A stretch of 64,000 bases of DNA from Chromobacterium rhizoryzae (GCF_020544465.1 NZ_CP066126.1:62001-126000); one strand, 5' to 3'. Positions 50,595 through 59,904 are shown, counted from the first letter of the stretch. Notes: generated by a model from the sequence alone, not told the origin. Numbers and translations: made by a program.

Positions 50595-50771
50595 TTAGAA
50601 ATCGTTGATCTTGCGGATCTGGTTGTTATACCTGTCGGCAATGATCGGATTGTCGTGGGTGTTGCTGACTTTTGCCTTGGCCACCAGACTGTTGCCGTAA
50701 CTTTGGCAGGAGCAGGTTATTGTGGTCAAAGGTCCTAAAGTGGTGTCGATATTACATGTGTGATGGTTCAT
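50595..50771 (-). CDS. Small Cys-containing ORF in the eCIS operon
   Basis: This 58-residue ORF fills the gap between the Afp11-like and Afp12-like genes. GGGGA stands 5 bases before ATG 50771. The sequence has three Cys residues including a C-x-C (TITCSCQS) and a polar C-terminus ending RKINDF. No homologous family is known to me. Its placement between two coupled structural genes supports expression. It may be a structural adaptor or an effector remnant; this is speculation. Confidence 0.5.
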   Translation of the reverse strand: MNHHTCNIDTTLGPLTTITCSCQSYGNSLVAKAKVSNTHDNPIIADRYNNQIRKINDF

Positions 50772-50801
50772 GTTTTCCCCAATCAAATACGTCCCATCTA
50801 A

Positions 50802-53522
50802 TTAAAATCTGGCTGGGTTTGCCAACTGAATTTTAACTGTTTCATGTCCTGGCTCTAGAATCAACACGACACCCCGTGCAGCCGTGATAGACTCGGTTTT
50901 TCCATTCAAAAACAGTGTGTGCACAGTTTCTACCAATGGCTGCCGCTGTATAAAAGATAATATTTCGTAGTAGTCCAGTATATTGTCTGAGATGACTGTA
51001 CGGTTTTTATTCCCAGTCCAAGGGATATATTGGCGCACTAACGCCTCATCCACTTGGCGATTGCCGAAAGCCGGGCTAATACCTTCGACAAAGGTAACTG
51101 CATATGTCACTAGGACGCCGATGTAGACAGGATTGAGAATATCGATTTCCGCCCAAGGCGAGGTCAGGCGCTGCATAGCCTGGCGCATGCGATCCAGCCG
51201 GGCCGGGTTGAATGCCGGACGCTTGGGGTCGTCGTTGTCGCGCCAGTCCGGCGCCGGGATAACGGTGAGCAATTGCTTGCCAGGTGTGCCGGGACCCTCC
51301 GGCAAAATGACGGAGCCCACTTCTGGAAACAGATCCCGCAGCAGCATTTGCAGATCGTGTTGGCGCAGCGCGCGGCCGCGGTGGGACAGCCGCTGGGCGA
51401 TGCGGCGGTTGAAGTCGTCTAGGGCTTCCAGCGGGCGGCCGTGTTGCGAAGGCCAGGGCTGGGTGACGCCGGCCAGGCCGAGCACCGCATTCATGGTTTT
51501 CGACACGCGGCCGGCCAGCAGAGGCTGGGCGAAATGATCAGCCGCCATGGTATCCGGGTCGGCCAGGGTGGCGGTCATGGCATTGGCCAGCAGGCCTTGC
51601 AGCTGCGGGTAGTCAGAGGTGGTTGCGCCTAGATCCGACTTCTGGGGCTGAGTGGGGGTCATTACGCCGCGCAGCCAGTAACGGCCGGCCGGCATATGGG
51701 CGGACTGGTCGCCGGCGTCGTTGGGCAAGGTGGCGGACCATAGGCCGGAGGCGAACAGGCCGTCGGTGCCGTCCAGCACGTCGGCGTTGAGCGCAATCCA
51801 TTGGTTGTTTTGGTTCAGGTATTGCCAGTCCACATCCAGCGCTTGCGGGCTGCACAGTTTCCAGTACAAGGACAGCTGCTGGCCGGGCAGTATGTCGCTG
51901 AGGCCCAGATAGAGTTGCGGCTGTGCGGGTTCGTCTTCCTCTGCGCCGGCTGCTTGGTGGCCGAATGGGGTGAGCCGGTATTGTGCGTTAACTTCGATAA
52001 GCTGGGTGCTAGTGTAGGCAATGTCCAGTCCGGCCCATTGCGGGGTGTAGGGGGGGGTCAAGCCGGTTGCCCCTGCATTGACGAGTTGCCAGTATTGCTG
52101 ATGTAAGAAGGTGGTCGGCTCCAGGGTCAGCCGCAGGCGACTGGCCCAGTCATCGGGGTCGGCGCTGTCGACGACGTCGCAGAGCAGTTGGGTGAAGGTG
52201 AATGTGAGCGGCCGGCCAGCGGGCGCGGTGGCGGCATTGGCATTGCTCGCGAATAAGGGCTGCCCGGCGTCGAGCGTCTTCCAACCGTTTGCGCTCAGCG
52301 CGGCCGCCGTCACTTTGAATGTGTCGTCGTTGACAGGCGCATTGGTATAGCCGGCATACCACTGCGCAAAGCTCTGCCCTTCCGGCAAGCCTTGCCATTC
52401 CGGCGTCAGCGTGACTTGGATGGCTTGGGATTTTCGGCACCAGTCCGGCGCCATCAGCCGTACCGCCGAGCCTTGTGGCACCTCGGCGCCGAAAGGCAGG
52501 CAGGGTTGATCCGGCTGCGCGACGCCGTCTTGCGTGCGAAAGGCGACATCGGCGGGGAGGGTGACAGTGACCTCAATCTGATTGACGACCGGTACTGTCA
52601 GGCCGTCATTGCGGCTGAGTTTGAGTAGCGGCGTGGTGTCGATGAATCCATCCAAACCCTGCGGCGGGCTGAGGGCGGGTTGATCGGCGGCCACGGTGAA
52701 TGCCACGGTTGTGGCGCTACTGCTCACGGTGACGGGCGGCAGCGCCAGCCAGCCTTGCTTCGTGCTGACTGCGGCTTGCAATGTACAGTTGGGGGCGCTG
52801 GCAAAGGTGATGCTGAGTGTGCGCTGGCCGCTAGATAAGGCAAGGATATCAGCGGCGATCACGCGGCCATTCGCTGCTGGGTAGTCTTGCGGCTGTGGCG
52901 AGAACAGGCGTACGCCGTCGGTGGGAAATGGCGGTTCTTCGCCGGATTGCACGACATGGCACCAGGTGCCGTTTTTCGACGGGCGCGTCCAGTACACGTC
53001 GCTCAGTCGTCCGGAGTTGATTTGCAACGGTGCGTCCAACAGGTAGCGCAAGGCTTGTCCTAGGCTGTCCTGCCCCCCGTTGAGCGCGACGCCGGCGAGC
53101 AGCAGTTGCTCGTTTGCGCCCGGCATGAGGTTGAAGGAGGCGACGACTTGATCCGCCTGGGCGCCTCTTGGCGCCAAGCCCAGCAGGTCGCGGTAATACA
53201 ATTGGCGATGTCGTGCCGGCAGGCTGTTAAGCAGGGTTTTAGCGGTTTCCAGTTGCCGCAGAAAGGCGAGCAGAAACGCCTGATGCGGCGGCAGTTCGCC
53301 GTCGCTCAGATCTGGTGCGCGGTAGCGCTCGGCAAGGTGGGTGATGTCCGTGTCGCCGCCGGGGAAGAAGATGCGGCCCCAGTTATTGTCGCCATCCCCT
53401 TGGGCAGTTTCATCAAAGGGAATCAGGGCCGTGTAGTCTTTGATGTCGCGCAGTGTTTCCTCAATGCCGCGCGGGTCCAGCGCGAAGGCCTCTACATGGG
53501 GAATAGGGTTCTGGCTAGACAT
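50802..53522 (-). CDS. eCIS large baseplate protein (Afp11-like)
   Basis: This 906-residue protein resembles Afp11/PVC11, a J-like wedge protein that links spike and sheath. The N-terminal region PIPHVEAFALDPRGIEETLRDIKDYTALIPF and NNWGRIFFPGGDTDI is followed by Ig-like segments. The C-terminus has a gpJ-like region (RRIAQRLSHRGRALRQHDLQMLLRDLFPEVG, then VYIGVLVTYAV) typical for baseplate_J-type domains. It is 25 bases downstream of the spike-tip gene. Confidence 0.85.
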   Translation of the reverse strand: MSSQNPIPHVEAFALDPRGIEETLRDIKDYTALIPFDETAQGDGDNNWGRIFFPGGDTDITHLAERYRAPDLSDGELPPHQAFLLAFLRQLETAKTLLNSLPARHRQLYYRDLLGLAPRGAQADQVVASFNLMPGANEQLLLAGVALNGGQDSLGQALRYLLDAPLQINSGRLSDVYWTRPSKNGTWCHVVQSGEEPPFPTDGVRLFSPQPQDYPAANGRVIAADILALSSGQRTLSITFASAPNCTLQAAVSTKQGWLALPPVTVSSSATTVAFTVAADQPALSPPQGLDGFIDTTPLLKLSRNDGLTVPVVNQIEVTVTLPADVAFRTQDGVAQPDQPCLPFGAEVPQGSAVRLMAPDWCRKSQAIQVTLTPEWQGLPEGQSFAQWYAGYTNAPVNDDTFKVTAAALSANGWKTLDAGQPLFASNANAATAPAGRPLTFTFTQLLCDVVDSADPDDWASRLRLTLEPTTFLHQQYWQLVNAGATGLTPPYTPQWAGLDIAYTSTQLIEVNAQYRLTPFGHQAAGAEEDEPAQPQLYLGLSDILPGQQLSLYWKLCSPQALDVDWQYLNQNNQWIALNADVLDGTDGLFASGLWSATLPNDAGDQSAHMPAGRYWLRGVMTPTQPQKSDLGATTSDYPQLQGLLANAMTATLADPDTMAADHFAQPLLAGRVSKTMNAVLGLAGVTQPWPSQHGRPLEALDDFNRRIAQRLSHRGRALRQHDLQMLLRDLFPEVGSVILPEGPGTPGKQLLTVIPAPDWRDNDDPKRPAFNPARLDRMRQAMQRLTSPWAEIDILNPVYIGVLVTYAVTFVEGISPAFGNRQVDEALVRQYIPWTGNKNRTVISDNILDYYEILSFIQRQPLVETVHTLFLNGKTESITAARGVVLILEPGHETVKIQLANPARF

Positions 53523-53547
53523 GGTGTTGTGCTTCCGTTTTAGGGTT

Positions 53548-53967
53548 TTAGCTGCCCCGCACCACCGACTGGGTGGGCATGAATTGGCCTTTGCCCAGAC
53601 TGGGCGTGGTCACGTCTGGTACCGGCGGCGTGCCGGGCTGTTGCGCCGGGGTGGTGGGCCGGAATTGGGCGATGAATTGTTGGCCCTTGAGCACCCAGGA
53701 TGCGCCGCTTTTTACGTGTGTCGCCTGTTGGTTGGCGGTGAGGCTGATGGTGATGACGCCGTTGCCGGGAATGGTGTGAGTGGCCGTGGTGTAGATGGCG
53801 TTGACCTGCACCTGTTTCTCATCCCCGGCCACGCAGACTTTGCGTCCCTGCATCGTGGGATGGCCGCTGCCGCGGAGTTGCGCTGGGCCGCAAGGGGTGA
53901 CGATGCGGTTGCCGAACATGGGTTCAAACACTAGGGCGGTGCCATCGACAATGACGATGTCCATCAT
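53548..53967 (-). CDS. eCIS spike-tip protein (Afp10-like)
   Basis: This 139-residue protein has the place and character of the PAAR-like Afp10 that caps the VgrG-like spike. MDIVIVDGTALVFEPMFGNRIV, AQLRGSGHPTMQGRKVCVAGDEK and TIPGNGVITISL are Gly-rich strand-forming segments. The Pro/Thr-rich tail (RPTTPAQQPGTPPVPDVTTP) is disordered. ATGA overlap with the gp25 gene shows translational coupling. Cargo-bearing extensions sometimes occur on such tips; none is clear here. Confidence 0.75.
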   Translation of the reverse strand: MMDIVIVDGTALVFEPMFGNRIVTPCGPAQLRGSGHPTMQGRKVCVAGDEKQVQVNAIYTTATHTIPGNGVITISLTANQQATHVKSGASWVLKGQQFIAQFRPTTPAQQPGTPPVPDVTTPSLGKGQFMPTQSVVRGS

Positions 53968-54383
53968 AGGAGGAGCCCTCCTTCTGAGGCGACGATTTTT
54001 AATTCGCCGCGGACCCGCCCACTATCGTCTGTACCGCGAATGCGGTAATGGAGCGTAATGTCCAGTTGGGTAGGTTGGAGTTTGTTTTGCTTGATGATGA
54101 TGTCGAGCGGCTCCACCCGCTGTTCGTGACGTTGTATGTTGTCTCGGATGGTACGGCGAATGTCAGCCAGCAGGTCCTCGCTGATATTTTCAAATATATA
54201 GGCATTCAGGTCGCAGCCATAGTCAGGGCGCATAATGCGTTCACCTGGCAGAGTGCTGAACAGAATTTGCAGGCTTTGACGAATGTCAAGCTGGTCTTCG
54301 ACCATGTTGGGGCCATTTGCCAGAGTAAAGCTTGGAGGAAAGGCCCAGCCTCGACCAAGACGTCCCGTGGTATTGGTAGTCAT
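53964..54383 (-). CDS. eCIS gp25-like baseplate wedge (Afp9-like)
   Basis: This 139-residue GPW/gp25-family protein joins baseplate and sheath. GRGWAFPPSF, DIRQSLQILFSTLPGERIMRPDYGCDL and FENISEDLLADIRRTIRDNIQRHEQRVE are the family core, including the conserved E-R-x-M-x-P-x-Y-G. It is coupled by ATGA to the 43-aa ORF before it and the spike-tip gene after it. Confidence 0.92.
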   Translation of the reverse strand: MTTNTTGRLGRGWAFPPSFTLANGPNMVEDQLDIRQSLQILFSTLPGERIMRPDYGCDLNAYIFENISEDLLADIRRTIRDNIQRHEQRVEPLDIIIKQNKLQPTQLDITLHYRIRGTDDSGRVRGELKIVASEGGLLL

Positions 54384-54511
54384 AATGGTACTCTCGTTTG
54401 TGAGTGCATGAACGTTCTCGGTTTTCCCTGTTCTCTGAAATGGGCAGCTTGCTGTGCCGCTTGTGCTCTCGCCGCGCTCTGCAGCTGGATCGCGTTCTCC
54501 AACGGCTTCAT
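54380..54511 (-). CDS. 43-aa coupled ORF between VgrG-like and gp25 genes
   Basis: This small ORF exactly fills the gap between the spike and gp25 genes. Its ATG overlaps the VgrG-like stop as ATGA, and its TGA overlaps the gp25 ATG as ATGA. The product MKPLENAIQLQSAARAQAAQ continues as an Ala/Gln-rich helix, then ends polar (FMHSQTRVPL). Since every gene from the fourth sheath to the spike tip is joined by ATGA, this ORF is very likely translated. Family is not recognised; a small baseplate peptide is possible. Confidence 0.65.
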   Translation of the reverse strand: MKPLENAIQLQSAARAQAAQQAAHFREQGKPRTFMHSQTRVPL

Positions 54512-56148
54512 GCTCCCACGTCCACCTTGTTGCCTTTTACTTTGACTTGCTGACCGCGGGCTTCCAGAGCGGTGTCGGCTTGCAGTGTCAAGTTCTTGCC
54601 TTTGATTTGTACGTCTTGCTGGCTCTGTGCCGCGAAGCCGGTTTTTGCTCCAAGCATCAGGTGTTCTTTATCCGCAGCTTGCAACTGAACCGTTTGCGCT
54701 TCTCCATCGAACAACAACTGTTGTTGTTTATCGCCTTGCTTTAGAATCAGTCCACGCTGTTGAAGGTGCTTCACGGGGTCGATGGGCGAGGGTTGCTTTG
54801 GGTTGTGCATGGCGCCCAGTATCACTGGGAATCGGGGGTCGGCCTCAAAAAAACCCAGCACGACTTCATCGCCGGGTTCGGGGTAAAAGCATGCGCCGCT
54901 ATCCTTGCTGGCAAAGGGCTTGGCAAAACGTGCCCATAGCTTTGCATTGCCAAATATTGGCACTTCGACTTGCAAACGGTCCAGATTGTCGGGGTCTGAT
55001 TGGTAGTGGGAGACTACGCCGATTTGCAGGCCCGGCGTGGCAGGAACCAATGACACGTTGATTGTGTCTTGTCCCAGCGTCACATCGGTGCGCCAGCGTC
55101 CAGGCGTCATGTGATGTTCAATGCCACTGATGACTCCCTGACCATCAAGTGTCTTGCCAAAGCCTTTAAGCTCCAATGTTTCACCTAATTGGTAGGCGGA
55201 GCTGCCGATTACGGTAAAAGTGCCGCGTACACTGGCGGCCTGCATGGCCAGTAAGCGGCTATTGGCCCAAGCGTCCAGCTCCTCATCTTGCAGGTTTCTC
55301 GCAGCATGGAATGTTTGGCTCTTAGGCCCCAGCTGGACTAGCATTTTGGGATCAAGCGCATTACTGCCTAGCTGCTTGGGTTGAGATTGACGTGTTTCCG
55401 CTTTTTGGTTTTTAGTGTTCCAGGTAATGGTGTGGACTTCGCTTGTCAATTCACGACTGCTGAAAATCCAATCCGCTATTTCTATTAGGGGTGTGTGGCT
55501 AGATTCACCTGTCAATACTTTGGCATCTTGCGCCAACATGTGTTTGGCCGAGGAGAGTGCAGGTGGTGCGATGGAAACGCCACCACTGACATCGGGCCAC
55601 AGCCAGACGCCATTGGCATGCAGTCGCGCTTTGATGAATTGCCAGTCAGAGCATTCATATTGGACCAATTGTGGATGTCGTATGGACATCATTCCACGGG
55701 AAGGACCAAGGTCGACTTTATAAAGGCGCAACAACTGTCGCAGTGCTTCCTCATCTGTCATGTTGGAGAAAACCTGACTACCATGGCTAGACAGGGCTCC
55801 CTGCAAAAGGTGGCAAAGGCGCAGAGTCAGTTCGTTGCCGTCCAGCGTCCAGTGGTTATGTTGTTCGGCTACGATGCCGGTAAACAAAACTGTACTCTTA
55901 TTGTTGTCCTTAAGTTCTATTCTCACCGTTGTGCCAGGCAGGCAGCGTTGGGCATCCGCCGAAAATTTTTCGACTTCCTTTCTATCTCCACCCGGCTGTT
56001 TCAACACCAAAGTGGCATTCGGGATTTGGTTGGCTGCAAGCCGGGTATTCAGCCGAATGGGCAGCAGCGTGGTGAGCGATTGTGGGGGCATGCCAAACTG
56101 GATGCTGATCTCTGGTGGGAGCGATTGCTCAATGCGCGGTGTCATCAT
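54508..56148 (-). CDS. eCIS VgrG-like central spike (Afp8-like)
   Basis: This 546-residue protein forms the trimeric puncturing spike, equivalent to phage gp27-gp5 and VgrG. The gp27-like N-terminal half runs to ~350 (FTGIVAEQHNHWTLDGNELTLRL, ECSDWQFIKARLHANGVWLW). The OB-fold and beta-helix C-terminal half contains WARFAKPFASKDSGACFYPEPGDEVVLGFFEADPRFPVILGAMHNPKQP, the VgrG signature. The end, GKNLTLQADTALEARGQQVKVKGNKV, is a strand-repeat needle. It overlaps the Afp7-like gene by ATGA. Confidence 0.9.
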   Translation of the reverse strand: MMTPRIEQSLPPEISIQFGMPPQSLTTLLPIRLNTRLAANQIPNATLVLKQPGGDRKEVEKFSADAQRCLPGTTVRIELKDNNKSTVLFTGIVAEQHNHWTLDGNELTLRLCHLLQGALSSHGSQVFSNMTDEEALRQLLRLYKVDLGPSRGMMSIRHPQLVQYECSDWQFIKARLHANGVWLWPDVSGGVSIAPPALSSAKHMLAQDAKVLTGESSHTPLIEIADWIFSSRELTSEVHTITWNTKNQKAETRQSQPKQLGSNALDPKMLVQLGPKSQTFHAARNLQDEELDAWANSRLLAMQAASVRGTFTVIGSSAYQLGETLELKGFGKTLDGQGVISGIEHHMTPGRWRTDVTLGQDTINVSLVPATPGLQIGVVSHYQSDPDNLDRLQVEVPIFGNAKLWARFAKPFASKDSGACFYPEPGDEVVLGFFEADPRFPVILGAMHNPKQPSPIDPVKHLQQRGLILKQGDKQQQLLFDGEAQTVQLQAADKEHLMLGAKTGFAAQSQQDVQIKGKNLTLQADTALEARGQQVKVKGNKVDVGA

Positions 56149-56873
56149 GCGGTTCCCTCTTCGTTTGCCATTTCAGTTGGGGGTACCAAGGTATCTCCTG
56201 GTCTGGCAGCGTCCAGACTGTCAAGATCGTTAGCGATGGCCACGTCCAGATAACTGTAAGCTTCCGCCATGCCGGCAATGGTGGCCAGCGTGGCTGCCGC
56301 CATCGGCAACCAGTATTGGTCAGGCAACGAAAGGCTGGCTTGCTTTTTGATTCGGTCGAAAATCTCTTTTGTTTGTGAAAAAGGACTGCTGACCGCGTTC
56401 AGGGTTAGCGTGGCTGTGGCGCGCTGTGGCTCGGCTTTGCGATCAAAACGGGTATAGCGAATCTCCAATGAGGCGGCGCGACCTAGGAAAAAATCCTGTC
56501 CGTGCCAGTGCATCTTGCCCCATTCTATTTTGAGATAGGGTGTCTCCCGAGAGCCGGATCGCGTTTCGCAACATAAGGCCTGAATCGCAGTTAATTGCAT
56601 TTCCACTGATTGTTGGCTACCTGGCAAACTGGAGTCGAACAGCAACTCCAGCGTTAAAGCGCCTGGCCGTGCTTGTTTGAAGTGGTTGATGCTGATGGAG
56701 CCGTTGAGATAGTTGTCGGCGTCGTATTCAATGCCATAGCTCAAATTCAGCGATTCGGGGTTGTACATCACCTGCATCTCGCCTAATGGCGAACCATTAG
56801 GTTTGCCATCCTTGAGCTCTTGATAAGCTTGGATTTTTAGTTTGGATAGACCCAATTCCAGCAAGCCTTTCAT
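56145..56873 (-). CDS. eCIS tube-spike adaptor (Afp7-like)
   Basis: This 242-residue protein corresponds to Afp7/PVC7, which links the inner tube to the spike. MQVMYNPESLNLSYGIEY, ARPGALTLELLFDSSLPG and YLKIEWGKMHWHGQDFFLGRAASLEIRYTRFDRKAEPQRATATLTL fit the CIS_tube family. A LysM-like tail is replaced by a short region rich in Ala and Asp. It is joined by ATGA overlaps on both sides. Confidence 0.85.
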   Translation of the reverse strand: MKGLLELGLSKLKIQAYQELKDGKPNGSPLGEMQVMYNPESLNLSYGIEYDADNYLNGSISINHFKQARPGALTLELLFDSSLPGSQQSVEMQLTAIQALCCETRSGSRETPYLKIEWGKMHWHGQDFFLGRAASLEIRYTRFDRKAEPQRATATLTLNAVSSPFSQTKEIFDRIKKQASLSLPDQYWLPMAAATLATIAGMAEAYSYLDVAIANDLDSLDAARPGDTLVPPTEMANEEGTA

Positions 56874-57043
56874 GCCCAGTCCTCCTGTTTTTCGCGAAGA
56901 CGTGCTAGTACTTGTTCAGTTATCAGTTCGATCAGGGCGCTTTGCTCGGCCTGATGATCCATCCATTGAGGCTTGGACGCCACTCCCACGGGTATGGTGT
57001 CATCCACCCGAACTTGAATAATCAGCTCATGAATTTCGATCAT
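56870..57043 (-). CDS. eCIS small protein (Afp6-like, DUF5908)
   Basis: This 57-residue protein has the DUF5908 pattern: MIEIHELIIQVRV at the N-terminus and a helical end with ITEQVLARLREKQEDWA. In Afp and PVC clusters a protein of this size sits between Afp5 and Afp7. ATG 57043 overlaps the Afp5-like stop; the frame extends to 57061. Confidence 0.8.
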   Translation of the reverse strand: MIEIHELIIQVRVDDTIPVGVASKPQWMDHQAEQSALIELITEQVLARLREKQEDWA

Positions 57044-57510
57044 GCTTTGGCTCCTAGCCACTGGATGTCGCGGTAAACCAGTTCAATATGGTTGATTAGC
57101 GGGGTGTTGCTGTTAGCATCCAGATCGCCGGTTTGCCATTTCACTGGCAGGGCATCGGTGACAGTCCAGGTGCAGACGGGGAGCGATTGATGGTTTAGCA
57201 GCATGATCACCGCATCGACATAGGCGGTGTCAAAGCCACTCAAAACGTAGTCAAATGCCAAGGACAGCGGAGTGGGTACGACCACGCCCCGTTCCAACGT
57301 AAGCGGCGGGTGGCTGACGCGTTCTGGCAGGTAGTGATCCGTTGCATTGATGCCGCCCTGATACTGTGCGCTCACACCTAGTTCTCCTTTGCCTAGGCCA
57401 GAGACACGTTGAAAGCGAATATCCAAAGGGCTGGGCACGTTCTTGAAGAAAAAAGTGGCCAGGAAACGGTGGGAAACTTCCGGTTCGAACAGTTTTTCCA
57501 GCGTGCTCAT
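57040..57510 (-). CDS. eCIS inner-tube initiator (Afp5-like)
   Basis: This 156-residue phage tail tube protein family member differs from the three upstream tube genes and corresponds to Afp5, which starts the tube on the baseplate. HRFLATFFFKNVPSPLDIRFQRVSGLGKGELG is the start, and VISLAFDYVL-like strands and a conserved WTVTDALPVKW segment follow. It overlaps the fourth sheath gene by ATGA. Confidence 0.85.
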   Translation of the reverse strand: MSTLEKLFEPEVSHRFLATFFFKNVPSPLDIRFQRVSGLGKGELGVSAQYQGGINATDHYLPERVSHPPLTLERGVVVPTPLSLAFDYVLSGFDTAYVDAVIMLLNHQSLPVCTWTVTDALPVKWQTGDLDANSNTPLINHIELVYRDIQWLGAKA

Positions 57511-58718
57511 ATTAGTTCCTTGCTCATTTGTGTTTCCATCATCATGAACCGTAGGCTCAAATTGATGTACTCAGCAGGGTATAACGCTGACAACTCCACG
57601 CGGACGATTAATTGGCCTGCTAGCAGATCGTCCGTTGTCATACTTTCTGCCAGGCCCACGTATAGTCGAAATGCCTCGTCCTCGCTGGTGCCGAACAAGG
57701 CACCCTTCAGCCATAAGGAGCGCAGCCAGGAGCGGAACAGGCTTTTTATTTTGAGCCAAGTGATTTCGTTATTTGGCTCGAATATGCAAAAGTGAGCCAT
57801 GGTGTAAAGCCGAGATTCGACATAACCGAGTAGCCGCCGCACCTGCACGTAGCGGAATGCTGAGTTAGGGTTTGTGGTCAGGGTTTGGCAACCCCAAACC
57901 CGCACGCCACGGCCAGGGAAGGAGCGAATCCAGTTGAATGGCATGGCCGGATTGCGCATTGAGGCACTCAGGGTGGGGGGGGACTGTGGTTTTACCACCT
58001 GTAACAAGGCATTGTTCGCAGGTGCCTTCCAGACGCCACGTGTGCGATCAGTATGCTGTATCTGGGCTGCGATGATGCCGGATGGCGGCACCAGAGCTCG
58101 CGTTTGGTCTGATAGCAGGTAAGTGCATTCAAGATGTGGCCAGTAGGTCGCGCCGTACGCCGCATTATCCAGTTCCGTGCTGTTCAACACCAGTGCCGCC
58201 TTGGTCGAACTATCTGGCAAGTCCAATATGGCGAAACAGCCTAGGCGAGCGCGACAGATGTTCAACATTGCTTGCCATACCTGCAGCCACGGACCGGCTG
58301 GAAATATATCTCCGACTAATTCTACGATATCCGGCACGCACAGCAGAGTGGGCGCTTCATGGTCTGCTAAGGCGGAGCTCTCGAGCGCGGCGATCAGTTG
58401 CTGCGCGACGCTGTCGGCATCTGTTTCAAGTTGAGTGATCTGGGCTGCGGGTAGCACGTAGCATTCTCCGCCGTTATTGTCAAAATACAAACGTAAAGAC
58501 TGGTAAAGCGCCGACGACTCTTGTTCTGCCCGCTGTGCAATATTGGCCGACGGGAAAAAGGTGGATTGAAACTCCTCCCAAGATGACACCGAGACCATTT
58601 GCAAGGGTTCACCCGTTTGGGTGTAGCCGATGAATACAGGCACGGCGCTGGCATCCTGCTGTGCCGCCAGTGTCACCACTTCGTTTGAAATGTTCACGCC
58701 TGGCATGGTTTGAGACAT
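57507..58718 (-). CDS. eCIS sheath protein 4 (Afp4-like)
   Basis: This 403-residue contractile sheath protein is the most divergent of the four, as Afp4 is in Afp, where it sits next to the baseplate. It has PGVNISNEVVTLAAQQDASAVPVFIGYTQTG at the N-terminus. The C-terminal sheath domain contains GVWKAPANNALLQVV, PGRGVRVWGCQTLTTNPNSAFRYVQVRRLLGYVE and FEPNNEITWLKIKSLFRSWLRSLWLKGAL. ATG 58718 has AAGGA upstream; the frame extends to 58802. Confidence 0.88.
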   Translation of the reverse strand: MSQTMPGVNISNEVVTLAAQQDASAVPVFIGYTQTGEPLQMVSVSSWEEFQSTFFPSANIAQRAEQESSALYQSLRLYFDNNGGECYVLPAAQITQLETDADSVAQQLIAALESSALADHEAPTLLCVPDIVELVGDIFPAGPWLQVWQAMLNICRARLGCFAILDLPDSSTKAALVLNSTELDNAAYGATYWPHLECTYLLSDQTRALVPPSGIIAAQIQHTDRTRGVWKAPANNALLQVVKPQSPPTLSASMRNPAMPFNWIRSFPGRGVRVWGCQTLTTNPNSAFRYVQVRRLLGYVESRLYTMAHFCIFEPNNEITWLKIKSLFRSWLRSLWLKGALFGTSEDEAFRLYVGLAESMTTDDLLAGQLIVRVELSALYPAEYINLSLRFMMMETQMSKELI

Positions 58719-58819
58719 CGTACATTCCTTATGTGTCGAACTATAGGATTCCGGGACTGTTGGGCTGGCTAGGTTTGTGTATGGTAGGGTGGCACCAAGC
58801 AATTGTGGCCTCGTGCCTT

Positions 58820-59869
58820 TCAGGTGGATGTCCCCCCTTGAATAAATTGCAGAATGATGAATTCCGTCGGGTGCACCGCGGCCATGCCGACTTTTATGAT
58901 CAACTTGCCGTTGTCGATGTCATCTGGCGTCATGGTCTCTTCGCCTACCTTAACGTAATAAGCCTCTTCTGCGGTCTGGCCTCGCAAAGCACCCTGGCGC
59001 CACAACGCGCGTAGATAGTTGTCAATGGCACCATGGGCTTTGACCCAGCTAGCTTGGTTGTTGGGCTCGGATGCCATGGAGCGCATGATATTTTTGATGT
59101 CTTTTTCGGCGCTGTTGAACAACCGGCGTACGGGAATGTAGCGCCACTCAGTGTCGGTATTGCTTGTGAGGGTGCGGGCACCCCAGATCAACGTACCGTT
59201 GTTCTGAAACTCTCGGATCATGTTCAGCGCTTTTCCCGCGTTGTATTCGCCCTGGGTGGCATCGCTGACTTTGAATTGAGGCCTGAGTCCACCATTGAGC
59301 GCGACATTGGCCGGTGCTTTCCATGCGCCGCGTTCACGGTCCACCCTGCAGTAGGCTCCGGCGACTGCGCCGCTGGGGGGGATGGAAGCCTCAGTCCAGT
59401 CGGCATCCAGCCATGGGGAGTAGGCTGCTGCATGTTCGCTAACAGGATAGGAGCTCATGTCGGTTGCTGGGCTCTGCAAAACTTTGGGGCCGTCGAGAAT
59501 TGCGAACAAGCTTTTACCATCCACGCACAGCGTGGTGGCTGCCGTCTTGATATCCTCTCCGGCGGCGACCAGCAGTGTGACATCGTCCAGCTTGGGTACC
59601 TCTTGCTCTAGCTGACCGGTGGGGATGACATAACAGTAGCCGCCGCCATTTTCGAAATAGGTTTTTACGGATAAATGGAGGTTTTTGGTAGGGTCGAATG
59701 CTGACACTATGTTCATGAACTCCAGCCACGAGGCTATTCTGGTAGGCACGGAGATCATTGCGTCGCTAGAGGCAATCGCAGGTACGGCGGTGGAACTGTT
59801 GGCGATGGACAGGGATTGGCTGGGTAGCTCTTCGATATATACGCCGGGATAGCTGGTGACAGTGGTCAT
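58820..59869 (-). CDS. eCIS sheath protein C (Afp2/3-like)
   Basis: This 349-residue contractile sheath protein. It starts TSYPGVYIEELPSQSLSIANSSTAVP and ends in the conserved sheath domain (ERGAWKAPANVALNGG, GTLIWGARTLTSNTDTEWRYIPVRRLFNSAEKDIK, ASEPNNQASWVKAHGAIDNYLRALWRQGALRG). The first ~265 residues are identical to sheath B, but the last ~85 differ. Tube copy 3 lies just upstream. Confidence 0.92.
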   Translation of the reverse strand: MTTVTSYPGVYIEELPSQSLSIANSSTAVPAIASSDAMISVPTRIASWLEFMNIVSAFDPTKNLHLSVKTYFENGGGYCYVIPTGQLEQEVPKLDDVTLLVAAGEDIKTAATTLCVDGKSLFAILDGPKVLQSPATDMSSYPVSEHAAAYSPWLDADWTEASIPPSGAVAGAYCRVDRERGAWKAPANVALNGGLRPQFKVSDATQGEYNAGKALNMIREFQNNGTLIWGARTLTSNTDTEWRYIPVRRLFNSAEKDIKNIMRSMASEPNNQASWVKAHGAIDNYLRALWRQGALRGQTAEEAYYVKVGEETMTPDDIDNGKLIIKVGMAAVHPTEFIILQFIQGGTST

Positions 59870-59904
59870 GGCGGGCCCCTCTCAGTATCTGTAGAGAGTT
59901 GGGG

